DNA of 53,966 nucleotides from Flavobacteriales bacterium (GTDB lineage Bacteria; Bacteroidota; Bacteroidia; Flavobacteriales_D; Crocinitomicaceae), in NCBI GenBank assembly GCA_947475095.1, contig CANJLG010000014.1, forward strand, positions 1-53,966, in the 5' to 3' direction. Position numbers and translations under genes: made by a program. This document shows positions 1 to 6,442 of this stretch, piece after piece (position 1 is the stretch's first letter; the number at the start of each line of letters is the position of its first letter). The notes under the pieces are model-generated. The model was not told the origin of the DNA, did no database searches, and saw nothing but the letters and a program-made list of their open reading frames with translations.

Positions 1-63
1 TCGGATTACGCGTCTGAATGGACGCGTGATCCCGGGAGGGGGAGGCTTCATACTAATTAAAGC

Positions 64-101
64 TTATCCGCTCCGCCGCGGAACGGATAATGGCTTTTTT
101 T
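64..101 (+). terminator. Intrinsic terminator, first repeat copy
   Basis: The hairpin arms TTATCCG and CGGATAA are extended inward by TCCG/CGGA across one C-A mismatch, leaving a short loop. A run of seven T follows at 95-101. This is a textbook intrinsic terminator reading rightward, so a + strand transcript should end here. Confidence 0.75.
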
Positions 102-191
102 GTTTCTAATTCACTTACAAAAGCAAGCTCGGATTACGCGTCTGAATGGACGCGTGATCCCGGGAGGGGGAGGCTTCATACTAATTAAAGC

Positions 192-229
192 TTATCCGCT
201 CCGCCGCGGAACGGATAATGGCTTTTTTT
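192..229 (+). terminator. Intrinsic terminator, second repeat copy
   Basis: Exact copy, 128 bp downstream, of the terminator at 64-101. It is convergent with the tRNA-Ser terminator at 273-303. Confidence 0.72.
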
Positions 230-272
230 GTTTCTAATTCACTTACAAAAGCAAGCTTTTGACGTTCTAGAA

Positions 273-303
273 ACAAAAAAAGCCAAGCAATATGCTTGGC
301 TTT
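273..303 (-). terminator. Terminator of tRNA-Ser
   Basis: The stem AGCCAAGCA (281-289) pairs with TGCTTGGCT (293-301) around a 3-base loop. On the minus strand it is followed by a T-rich tail. It starts about 10 bases beyond the 3' end of the tRNA. Confidence 0.85.
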
Positions 304-311
304 AATTATTT

Positions 312-399
312 TGGCGGAGAAATAGGGATTCGAACCCCAGGAACCTCTCGGTTCAACAGTTTTCAAGACTGCCGCAATCGACCACTCTGCCATTTCTCC
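312..399 (-). tRNA. tRNA-Ser, anticodon UGA
   Basis: The minus strand folds as a class II tRNA. The 7-bp acceptor stem is GGAGAAA/TTTCTCC, the anticodon loop is CTTGAAA (anticodon TGA), and a long variable arm (GAACC-GAGA-GGTTC) is typical of serine tRNAs. The T-loop is TTCGAAT, the discriminator base is G, and CCA is encoded (312-314). The tRNA body is 315-399. A -7 promoter element lies just upstream at 406-413 and a terminator follows. Confidence 0.96.
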
Positions 400-405
400 T
401 TACTG

Positions 406-413
406 CAAAAGTA
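406..413 (-). promoter_or_regulatory. -7 element of tRNA-Ser promoter
   Basis: TACTTTTG on the minus strand matches the Bacteroidota sigma-ABfr -7 consensus TAnnTTTG. It ends seven bases before the mature 5' end of the tRNA, so the primary transcript would start almost at the tRNA itself. No clear -33 TTG was found. Confidence 0.7.
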
Positions 414-475
414 GTATTATTTTAAAGAAATACAAGAACTAAGCAAAAAAAATACCTTCATAAGCAATGAAAACG

Positions 476-483
476 TACTTTTG
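476..483 (+). promoter_or_regulatory. -7 element of the menaquinone operon; decides the thioesterase start
   Basis: TACTTTTG matches TAnnTTTG and ends seven bases before the ATG at 491. It lies inside the longer reading that begins at 467, so that upstream ATG would not be in the mRNA. Transcription would start at about 488-490, making the message nearly leaderless. Confidence 0.6.
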
Positions 484-490
484 TGTGATC

Positions 491-916
491 ATGCTAAAGC
501 AACTTTCATTAGAAGAAATCAATGCAAAAAATGCCAATACCTTAATGGCTTCATTGGATATTACATGTATTGAAGTCGGAAACGACTACATCGTAGCACG
601 CATGCCGGTGAATCACCTCACAGTACAACCAATGGGTTTATTGCATGGCGGAGCAAGTGCTGCATTAATTGAAACCATTGGTTCAATGGGATCCTTATTA
701 ATTATCGACTCAGATCGGGAAATCGCAGTTGGACTAGAAGTAAATGCGAATCATGTCAATGGAATTTCGAACGGGTTTGTCTTAGCGAGAGGAAAGATTA
801 TCCATGCCGGCAGAAAAACCCACTTATGGCAAGTTGATATCACAGAGGAAGGCAGTAATAAATTGATTTGTGTCGGTAAATTGACCGTAATGATTTTAGA
901 AAAGCGAACGAAATGA
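491..916 (+). CDS. PaaI-family hotdog thioesterase, candidate DHNA-CoA thioesterase
   Basis: This is a small hotdog-fold acyl-CoA thioesterase of about 141 residues. The segment PMGLLHGGASAALIE is the family's signature helix, with the HGG turn and a downstream Glu. By position it probably hydrolyses 1,4-dihydroxy-2-naphthoyl-CoA in menaquinone synthesis (the MenI role), because it directly precedes an isochorismate synthase (ATGA overlap at 913-916) and menD. Other PaaI-like substrates cannot be excluded. An ATG at 467 is in frame and would add eight residues, but a -7 promoter element at 476-483 lies between the two ATGs, so 491 is preferred. The family is certain; the substrate is inferred from context. 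Confidence 0.85.
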   Translation: MLKQLSLEEINAKNANTLMASLDITCIEVGNDYIVARMPVNHLTVQPMGLLHGGASAALIETIGSMGSLLIIDSDREIAVGLEVNANHVNGISNGFVLARGKIIHAGRKTHLWQVDITEEGSNKLICVGKLTVMILEKRTK

Positions 917-1872
917 GCCTCCTTTGTTATCGTTTCCCAAAAGAACAAGTCGTTAGACAAAGTGGTTATTTTCATGAATTATCATCGGAAATAAAGGATT
1001 ATGAAGGTTTTATCCTATCGAATTTCACCAAATCAAAACGCTATGGATTTGTTGAATTCGCAACCTCAAGTGATCATCCGCATTACATAGCAACACCTAT
1101 TGAAGTAATCGAAAAATCGAAGTACTTATGGGTTGGTGAAAAACTTATTTCGGCTATCAAAATGACCGATTTGTCTAAAGTTGTATTCTCGCGCATTAAA
1201 GCTGTAGCATTCGAAGAAACAAAAACTCAAGCTCTTTTTAATTCCTTAAGCACCACGTATCCTAATGCCTTAGTTTACCTGATTTCAGATCCCATTTTGG
1301 GCACTTGGGTGGGCGCTAGTCCTGAATTACTATTGCGTACCGTTGGAGACCAAGGGTTTAGCATCTCCTTAGCTGGCACCAAAAAAAGCGAAGATAAATC
1401 TCACTGGTTGGAAAAAGAAAAAATTGAGCAAGATGTAGTTAGTACATTCATTGAACAAAAATTACAGGAAGTAGATGCTAGTGATATCGAAATGATAGGA
1501 CCTTACGATTATGTGGCAGGCCCAGTAAAACACCTTCGAACAGATTTCTCTTTTCGCACCACGCGCGAAGAAACGGAGTTACTGGATGCGCTGCATCCTA
1601 CACCAGCTGTTAGTGGCTTGCCTCGTGCCTTGGCACTGGAAATTATTGAAAATATCGAAGAACATGATCGATCTATTTACACTGGATATATTGGGCTTTT
1701 ATCACCAAAAGATTCGAAAATCTATGTAAACCTTAGGTGTTGTCAAATTCGGCCCGGAAATATGTATCTTTATTTAGGTGGTGGGTATACCAAAGATTCC
1801 AATCCTGAATTAGAGTGGGAAGAAACCGAAAATAAAAGCAAAACGCTACTTGACCTTGTTCAAAAATTGTAA
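913..1872 (+). CDS. menF: Isochorismate synthase (MenF/EntC type)
   Basis: A chorismate-utilising enzyme that converts chorismate to isochorismate, the entry step to menaquinone. At 319 residues it is shorter than E. coli MenF because the N-terminal part is reduced, as is common in Bacteroidota. Family motifs are visible: a glycine-threonine segment SLAGTKK, HPTPAVSGLP in the active site, and YTGYIGL. Near the C-terminus come the Mg-binding acidic stretch NPELEWEETENK and the preceding GGGYT. The start overlaps the thioesterase stop by four bases (ATGA). Its TAA stop supplies the TA of the menD -7 promoter element. Menaquinone rather than siderophore use is inferred from the adjacent menD. 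Confidence 0.9.
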   Translation: MSLLCYRFPKEQVVRQSGYFHELSSEIKDYEGFILSNFTKSKRYGFVEFATSSDHPHYIATPIEVIEKSKYLWVGEKLISAIKMTDLSKVVFSRIKAVAFEETKTQALFNSLSTTYPNALVYLISDPILGTWVGASPELLLRTVGDQGFSISLAGTKKSEDKSHWLEKEKIEQDVVSTFIEQKLQEVDASDIEMIGPYDYVAGPVKHLRTDFSFRTTREETELLDALHPTPAVSGLPRALALEIIENIEEHDRSIYTGYIGLLSPKDSKIYVNLRCCQIRPGNMYLYLGGGYTKDSNPELEWEETENKSKTLLDLVQKL

Positions 1873-1877
1873 TTTTG
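1850..1877 (+). promoter_or_regulatory. Internal promoter of menD
   Basis: TTG at 1850-1852, a 17-bp spacer, then TAATTTTG at 1870-1877 match the Bacteroidota -33/-7 pattern. The -7 element ends four bases before the menD ATG, so the transcript would be leaderless or nearly so. It lies within the end of menF. Confidence 0.6.
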
Positions 1878-1881
1878 CAAC

Positions 1882-3576
1882 ATGCTTACAAGCGATAAAA
1901 AAGTCGTTCAACTCGTTATTGATCAATGCTATCTTCATGGCGTTCGACATGTTGTAATTTCTCCCGGTTCTAGAAATGCGCCATTTTCTATTTCCTTTGA
2001 TGAGCATCCCGACATAAAAACATTTGTAATACACGACGAGCGCAGCGCCGCTTTTTTTGCGATGGGAATTGCGGAACAACTTCAAGAGCCCGTAGCAATA
2101 TGTTGTACCTCCGGTTCAGCTGCACTAAATTATTATCCGGCTATAGCAGAAGCCTATTATCGTTCTATTCCTCTCATTGTGATCACAGCAGATCGACCAG
2201 CAGAGTGGATCAATCAAGGTGATGGACAAACCATAATGCAACAAAATGTTTTTGGAAAGCATGTTCGTTACCAAGTTAATTTAGATGATGCACATTTTTC
2301 AGCTGAGCAGCAATGGAAGTTCCAACGTGAAACCGCCTTGGCTTTTAATAGCGCACTCTCTAGTTGGAAGGGCCCAATTCACTTTAATGTTGGTTTAAGC
2401 GAGCCCTTATATAATTCAATAGAAAAAGAAGATTATTTTGGTCGAAAAATAGAAAGTATTCCCACGATAATCGATTGGAATGATGAGTTTAAGACATTTA
2501 TACGCAAGGAAATGCTTAACAAAAAAGTTATGGTGCTTTGCGGGCAACTACCAAAATCAGTTGAATTACAAGAATCCCTATCCGAATTTGCCAAGCGCGA
2601 AAATGTAGCCGTATTGGTTGATAATACGTCCAACCTAACTGATGATGCCTTTAATCATTGTATTGATAGAAGTCTACAAGGCCTAAATGATGAAGATAAA
2701 GAAGAATTATCACCTGATCTATTAATTACAGTAGGCGGGGCAATTGTATCCAAAAACATCAAACTATTTCTGCGGAAGAATCCTCCAAAACAACACTGGA
2801 AAATAGGATATAACTTTCCTGGGATGGACACCTACCAATGTTTAAGTCATGAAATGCAATCACATCCATCTGCATTTTTTAATAGTCTAAACAAACTCGA
2901 CCCTCCTTCTACCCCTTCAAACTATGGTAGAAATTGGAAACTTATCGATATAAATAAGCAAGAAAGAGTCAATAATTTTAACATTACATCCAATACACTA
3001 AGTGATATAACGGTCTTTCAAACGATCTTAAAATTTTTACCAAACACGTCTATTCTACACATGGGCAACAGCTCAGTTGTACGCTACTGTCAATTATTCG
3101 AACCAAATAAAACGATTGAATATCGGTGTAACCGTGGAACAAGTGGAATAGATGGTAGCACAAGTACAGCCATTGGAGCTGCTTTTATCAATCCTGAAAA
3201 AGAACATGTTTTACTATGCGGTGATCTCTCTTTCTTTTATGACAGCAATGCGCTCTGGAATAAATACCTTCCTAAAAACTTAAAAATAATAGTCGTGAAT
3301 AATCATGGTGGGGGTATTTTTAGAATTATACCCGGACCATCAAATTCCAAACAATTAGAAACCTTCTTCGAAGCAAAACACATTCAAAACATCGAGAAAA
3401 TTGCAAGTGCTTTTAATTGCGACTATTCCATAATTCAAGAAAAAGAAGAGTTAAAAAAAGACATAATCACATTTTTAACTAAAAAAAGCGAAAACTTATC
3501 CCTTATGGAAATTGTGACTGATTCAGATCAAAATCCATTATCTTTACAAGATTTTTTGACTTTTATAACTCATTAG
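1882..3576 (+). CDS. menD: MenD, 2-succinyl-5-enolpyruvyl-6-hydroxy-3-cyclohexene-1-carboxylate synthase
   Basis: A thiamine-diphosphate enzyme of 564 residues, normal length for MenD. It joins isochorismate with the succinic semialdehyde-TPP unit from 2-oxoglutarate. The N-terminal domain carries SPGSRNAPFSISFDEH and HDERSAAFFAMG, whose Glu lies at the TPP site. CTSGSAALNYYPAIAEA follows. The C-terminal domain has the cofactor loop GDLSFFYDSNALW and then NNHGGGIFRI. It follows menF by nine bases and precedes a TerC gene by one base. No menH, menC, menE or menB lies in the window, so the rest of the pathway must be elsewhere. Confidence 0.96.
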   Translation: MLTSDKKVVQLVIDQCYLHGVRHVVISPGSRNAPFSISFDEHPDIKTFVIHDERSAAFFAMGIAEQLQEPVAICCTSGSAALNYYPAIAEAYYRSIPLIVITADRPAEWINQGDGQTIMQQNVFGKHVRYQVNLDDAHFSAEQQWKFQRETALAFNSALSSWKGPIHFNVGLSEPLYNSIEKEDYFGRKIESIPTIIDWNDEFKTFIRKEMLNKKVMVLCGQLPKSVELQESLSEFAKRENVAVLVDNTSNLTDDAFNHCIDRSLQGLNDEDKEELSPDLLITVGGAIVSKNIKLFLRKNPPKQHWKIGYNFPGMDTYQCLSHEMQSHPSAFFNSLNKLDPPSTPSNYGRNWKLIDINKQERVNNFNITSNTLSDITVFQTILKFLPNTSILHMGNSSVVRYCQLFEPNKTIEYRCNRGTSGIDGSTSTAIGAAFINPEKEHVLLCGDLSFFYDSNALWNKYLPKNLKIIVVNNHGGGIFRIIPGPSNSKQLETFFEAKHIQNIEKIASAFNCDYSIIQEKEELKKDIITFLTKKSENLSLMEIVTDSDQNPLSLQDFLTFITH

Positions 3577-3577
3577 C

Positions 3578-4327
3578 ATGGCAGAATTCTTTGATATCTT
3601 TTTAACTTGGCAAGGTTGGTTATACTTGTTTATTTTAACAATGCTAGAGATTGTACTTGGAATAGACAATATTATATTCATTAGTATTGTAACGGATAAT
3701 CTACCTAAAATAAAGAAGAGAAAGGCGCGTAACATCGGTTTAAGCTTAGCTTTAATTATCAGATTAATTTTACTTTGTGGTGCAGCTTGGATTATGAAAT
3801 TAACCTATCCACTTTTTACAATATTTGATAAAGATATTTCTTGGCAAAGCATCGTTTTAATCGTAGGTGGTATTTTCCTTATCTATAAAAGCACCATTGA
3901 AATGCATAAAAGCGTCAAAGGAGAAGAGGAAGGTCAACAAAAAACAAAGTCAAGCTTAAAAGCAATTATTTTACAAATTGTCGTGATCGATATTATTTTT
4001 AGTTTCGATTCGATCATTTCTGCCGTTGGAATGACTAATGGAATTGAAGCTGAAACACATAGTAATCCTCTCGCTATTATTTTTATATCTGTTATATTTT
4101 CTATGATTATTATGCTAATCTTTTCAGGTGCTATAAGTTCATTTATTTCAGAAAACCCAACTATTAAAATGATTGCATTAAGCTTCTTAGTAACGGTAGG
4201 TATCCTTTTGATCGCAGAAGCATTTGACAGCAAAATTCCCAAAGGATACGTTTATTTTGGTCTTGTATTTTCATTAATCGTTGAATTAATGAATATTAAA
4301 ATGAGGAAGAATAGCGCCCTTAAATGA
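3578..4327 (+). CDS. TerC-family integral membrane protein
   Basis: A polytopic membrane protein of 249 residues with about seven hydrophobic segments. The two diagnostic acidic membrane motifs are MLEIVLGIDNIIFISI (about residues 22-37) and DIIFSFDSIISAVGM (about 138-152). A charged cytoplasmic loop with EEEGQQKTKSS lies around residues 115-125. TerC proteins are linked to tellurite resistance, metal (manganese) export and metal loading of exoenzymes. The start follows the menD stop by one base, so it is cotranscribed with the menaquinone genes; a functional link is not known. The next gene overlaps by four bases. Confidence 0.9.
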   Translation: MAEFFDIFLTWQGWLYLFILTMLEIVLGIDNIIFISIVTDNLPKIKKRKARNIGLSLALIIRLILLCGAAWIMKLTYPLFTIFDKDISWQSIVLIVGGIFLIYKSTIEMHKSVKGEEEGQQKTKSSLKAIILQIVVIDIIFSFDSIISAVGMTNGIEAETHSNPLAIIFISVIFSMIIMLIFSGAISSFISENPTIKMIALSFLVTVGILLIAEAFDSKIPKGYVYFGLVFSLIVELMNIKMRKNSALK

Positions 4328-4893
4328 CGGAAAAAGAAGCGCGGCAGTTCATTAATCTAGATCAATTTGACTCCATAGAAGAAGCCGTAGAAGAGCTGGT
4401 TTTTCCCATAAAGTCGTTTCTGCTCACCTCACCCATTTTAAAAAAAACGTTTCTCAGTAAGCTTAAAAAGCTAGCACTTATCAGCGAAGCTTGCGAAGCC
4501 ATTAAAGGTGAATCAACTAAAAATAATGAGAAAATAAAACCAATTTTTATTCCTCAAAAAGAGATACTCTCCACGTTCATGGCATATGAACAAGCCATTT
4601 CAAAACACTATTTAGCCGTATCTTCTACTAATGAGCCGCGTGAAATCATGGTAAGTTGTGAGCAACTATTGCATACACATGCAACATATGTGGCCTTTTG
4701 GAATGAGTGTCAATTAACCACTACAAGCGGTATGCTTTTATCCAAACCATTGGATCGAATGGTCTTTTATTCTGAATTAAAAAACCTTCATGTAAAAAAT
4801 ATTCGGACAATAGCAGAAATAATTAAAAGTGAAAGTGAGCTGAGTCATGACTTTAAAATCGAAGTGGAAAGGATTAGGCAATCCATGACTTAG
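4324..4893 (+). CDS. Hypothetical protein, mainly helical, end of the men operon
   Basis: A 189-residue soluble protein that I do not recognise. It has no signal peptide or membrane segment. The composition suggests mostly alpha helix, with Lys/Glu-rich stretches. Histidines and acidic residues such as HTHATYVAFWNE in the second half could bind metal, but no family motif is seen. It overlaps terC by four bases (ATGA), which supports translation and cotranscription. It is the last gene of the rightward operon and converges with the minus-strand gene that ends at 4907. Confidence 0.75.
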   Translation: MTEKEARQFINLDQFDSIEEAVEELVFPIKSFLLTSPILKKTFLSKLKKLALISEACEAIKGESTKNNEKIKPIFIPQKEILSTFMAYEQAISKHYLAVSSTNEPREIMVSCEQLLHTHATYVAFWNECQLTTTSGMLLSKPLDRMVFYSELKNLHVKNIRTIAEIIKSESELSHDFKIEVERIRQSMT

Positions 4894-4906
4894 TGTAGCA
4901 TAAATA

Positions 4907-5701
4907 CTACTGATGAGCAATGGCTAAGGCTGTTCGCAATTCATCGGTAATCAAATAATCTGGTGCTTTATTAAAAGCAATTTTGGTTCCTTTTGGAGAT
5001 CGAACTTCAAAGATTGCCACTTCTTTATTCAATGCTTGAATAGCATGCACCTCATCCGCAGTAATGGATACATTACGAATCACAAGACCATCACATTCGG
5101 GGTAATCAAACATGAATTGGAGACCTTGAGCATAATTATCAGTCGAGTAGAAAACCTTAAATTCATCAGCAAGCGTTTCAAGTAGTTCGTAATTGCTGGT
5201 TATAAATATATAATTTTCTGAACTATCCACTTCTAAAGCCAATAATGCATTTTTTATTTTAGTGCTTTCAATGGTACTATTCGTGCAAGGATTAAAATGC
5301 CTCAGGTCAAAAAAAACTGTTTTATCTTTTAGTTTTTCTAATACGTTTTCATCAAGTTTGACTAATTTTTCCTGGTGTATCGTTTTATAGAATACCGTAG
5401 AAAGTAAATCTGGATTAATCGAATTGATGCAGCCCTCAGCGTTTGTTTTAGTGGATAAGCTTTCATCGTGATACAACCATAATTGACCAAGATTATCCAT
5501 CTGGACATCCAATTCAATGCCTTTACAATTAGAAAAGGAAAGCGCTAACTGAATCGCTTCCATAGAATTATCAGCATAAATAGAACTCGAAGAATTTAGT
5601 CCCATTGCAGCATGGCCAATAATATTGGTTTTATTATCAATTACCGTCTTCGTGCACGAACACAAGCACATAGCAAACACTAAATAATTAATATATCGCA
5701 T
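4907..5701 (-). CDS. Glycerophosphodiester phosphodiesterase-like lipoprotein with altered active site
   Basis: A 264-residue GDPD-like TIM-barrel protein. It starts with a short lipoprotein signal peptide whose lipobox is probably LCSC (Cys at about 16), so it is membrane-anchored outside the cytoplasm. Family features are GH near residue 29, the metal-binding Glu-x-Asp in GIELDVQMD and the catalytic His in LYHDESL. The usual HR pair is GHAAMG here, so the conserved Arg is missing, and the PEN motif is ADN. It may be a degenerate or differently specific phosphodiesterase. Its start overlaps the end of the upstream gene by 14 bases, so they are cotranscribed. Confidence 0.8.
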   Translation of the reverse strand: MRYINYLVFAMCLCSCTKTVIDNKTNIIGHAAMGLNSSSSIYADNSMEAIQLALSFSNCKGIELDVQMDNLGQLWLYHDESLSTKTNAEGCINSINPDLLSTVFYKTIHQEKLVKLDENVLEKLKDKTVFFDLRHFNPCTNSTIESTKIKNALLALEVDSSENYIFITSNYELLETLADEFKVFYSTDNYAQGLQFMFDYPECDGLVIRNVSITADEVHAIQALNKEVAIFEVRSPKGTKIAFNKAPDYLITDELRTALAIAHQ

Positions 5702-6224
5702 ATGCTAATCCAATTGTTAGATGATAATTCAATGCGTACGATTGCACTAAAGTGTTCGTTGATGTTCGAAAATACTCCGCAAATGGTCCTAGGCCCGCTT
5801 GATGAAAAAATTTCAAATTCCCCTTGGTCTTTCCGCAATACATCGAATAACCTAGCAAGATATCATATTGCCGTAGCTTATTGCCGATGTTTAAGAACGA
5901 AGCATGTACACCTAGCATCGGACCGAAAGAAAAATCTCTTTTTTTAGCTCCTTGCTGAATAAGTGGATAAGTAAGATAGCTTCCGAATTGTGAATAAACT
6001 TGTTGCGCACCAAAAGTAGAACGAAGGCCCAAATTGAACGAAGTCCCCACATCAATCCTCTTAAAATTCTGCTGATACGTAAAACCGGAAAAAATATCCA
6101 TTCGCTGCAAAGAAGCAGATGCTATAAACATAGAATTTGGAAGAATAGCAGTATGGACAACATCCTGTGAAAAGGACGTAGGGTTATTCAAAAAAAGTAA
6201 AAAGATAAAGATAAATCGAATCAT
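5688..6224 (-). CDS. Hypothetical secreted or outer membrane protein, beta-barrel-like
   Basis: A 178-residue protein with a clear Sec signal peptide ending near SFSQ (about residue 20). The mature part has alternating aromatic and polar strands and ends in LAYAIY, the aromatic ending typical of small outer membrane barrels. No named family is recognised. It sits between a Cys-rich microprotein (stop 6230, start 6224) and the GDPD-like lipoprotein (14-base overlap), so it belongs to a three-gene envelope operon. Confidence 0.75.
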   Translation of the reverse strand: MIRFIFIFLLFLNNPTSFSQDVVHTAILPNSMFIASASLQRMDIFSGFTYQQNFKRIDVGTSFNLGLRSTFGAQQVYSQFGSYLTYPLIQQGAKKRDFSFGPMLGVHASFLNIGNKLRQYDILLGYSMYCGKTKGNLKFFHQAGLGPFAEYFRTSTNTLVQSYALNYHLTIGLAYAIY

Positions 6225-6229
6225 GACGT

Positions 6230-6373
6230 TTAGTCAAATTTCGGACATTTTTTACAGGATATTCCTTTTGTTTTGTATTTTTTACAACATTTTTTCTTCT
6301 TTGATAAAGAACAAGAACCGCAAATACTTTGCTCGATGATCGGTTTTAAATCAATTTCCTTTAATGTTGCCAT
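6230..6373 (-). CDS. 47-aa Cys/Lys-rich microprotein
   Basis: A short reading frame of 48 codons (ATG at 6373, stop at 6230) with six cysteines in the last 30 residues. They are arranged as C-x2-C (SICGSCS), CC (KKKKCCKKYK) and C-x2-C (SCKKCPKFD). Lysines alternate with the cysteines, as in small metal-binding or zinc-ribbon-like peptides. The frame ends six bases before the next gene starts. A -7 promoter element (6395-6402) and a perfect palindrome (6378-6394) precede it. Having promoter, operator, start and a tightly coupled next gene all in place supports a real gene. The function is unknown; metal or redox sensing is inference only. Confidence 0.7.
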   Translation of the reverse strand: MATLKEIDLKPIIEQSICGSCSLSKKKKCCKKYKTKGISCKKCPKFD

Positions 6374-6377
6374 GCTA

Positions 6378-6394
6378 TTTAGAATAATTCTAAA
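6378..6394 (-). promoter_or_regulatory. Perfect palindrome, candidate FUR-family operator
   Basis: TTTAGAATAATTCTAAA is a perfect inverted repeat with 8-base arms and one central base. Its core TTAGAAT-A-ATTCTAA has the 7-1-7 layout of Fur/PerR-family operators. It lies directly after the -7 element and before the ATG of the Cys-rich microprotein, where a bound repressor would block transcription. Confidence 0.5.
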
Positions 6395-6402
6395 CAAAGG
6401 TA
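6395..6402 (-). promoter_or_regulatory. -7 element of the microprotein / barrel / GDPD operon
   Basis: TACCTTTG on the minus strand matches TAnnTTTG, 21 bases before the microprotein ATG. No clear -33 TTG is visible, which fits a promoter that depends on a regulator or is weak. Confidence 0.55.
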
Positions 6403-6442
6403 AAAATAATTTTTAAGGTGAGATAAAAAAAGAATAAAAAGT

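Larger units (their letters stand above)
1..256. repeat. Two tandem copies of a 128-bp unit, probably continuing to the left of the window
   Basis: Positions 1-128 and 129-256 appear identical on reading. Each unit begins with a GC-rich hairpin (12-bp arms, one wobble pair, at 3-14 and 21-32 and again 128 bases later). It then has a G-rich stretch, a second strong hairpin with a T-run, and an AT-rich tail. The window starts exactly at a unit boundary, so more copies may lie upstream. No convincing protein is encoded. The unit could be the 3' end of a small RNA or gene that has been duplicated, or an assembly duplication; the sequence cannot decide between these. Confidence 0.85.

Noticed and set aside
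181-393. Minus-strand frame of 70 codons across the repeat and tRNA region
   Set aside because: It lies over tRNA-Ser, its terminator and the tandem repeat; the translation is only a shadow of these RNA features.
1-400. Integration site of a mobile element at tRNA-Ser
   Set aside because: No integrase, no duplicated tRNA 3' end and no other mobile-element gene is present; the tandem unit does not match the tRNA.
467-490. N-terminal extension of the thioesterase from ATG 467
   Set aside because: A consensus -7 promoter element lies inside it and the extra residues do not belong to the hotdog fold; ATG 491 is preferred.
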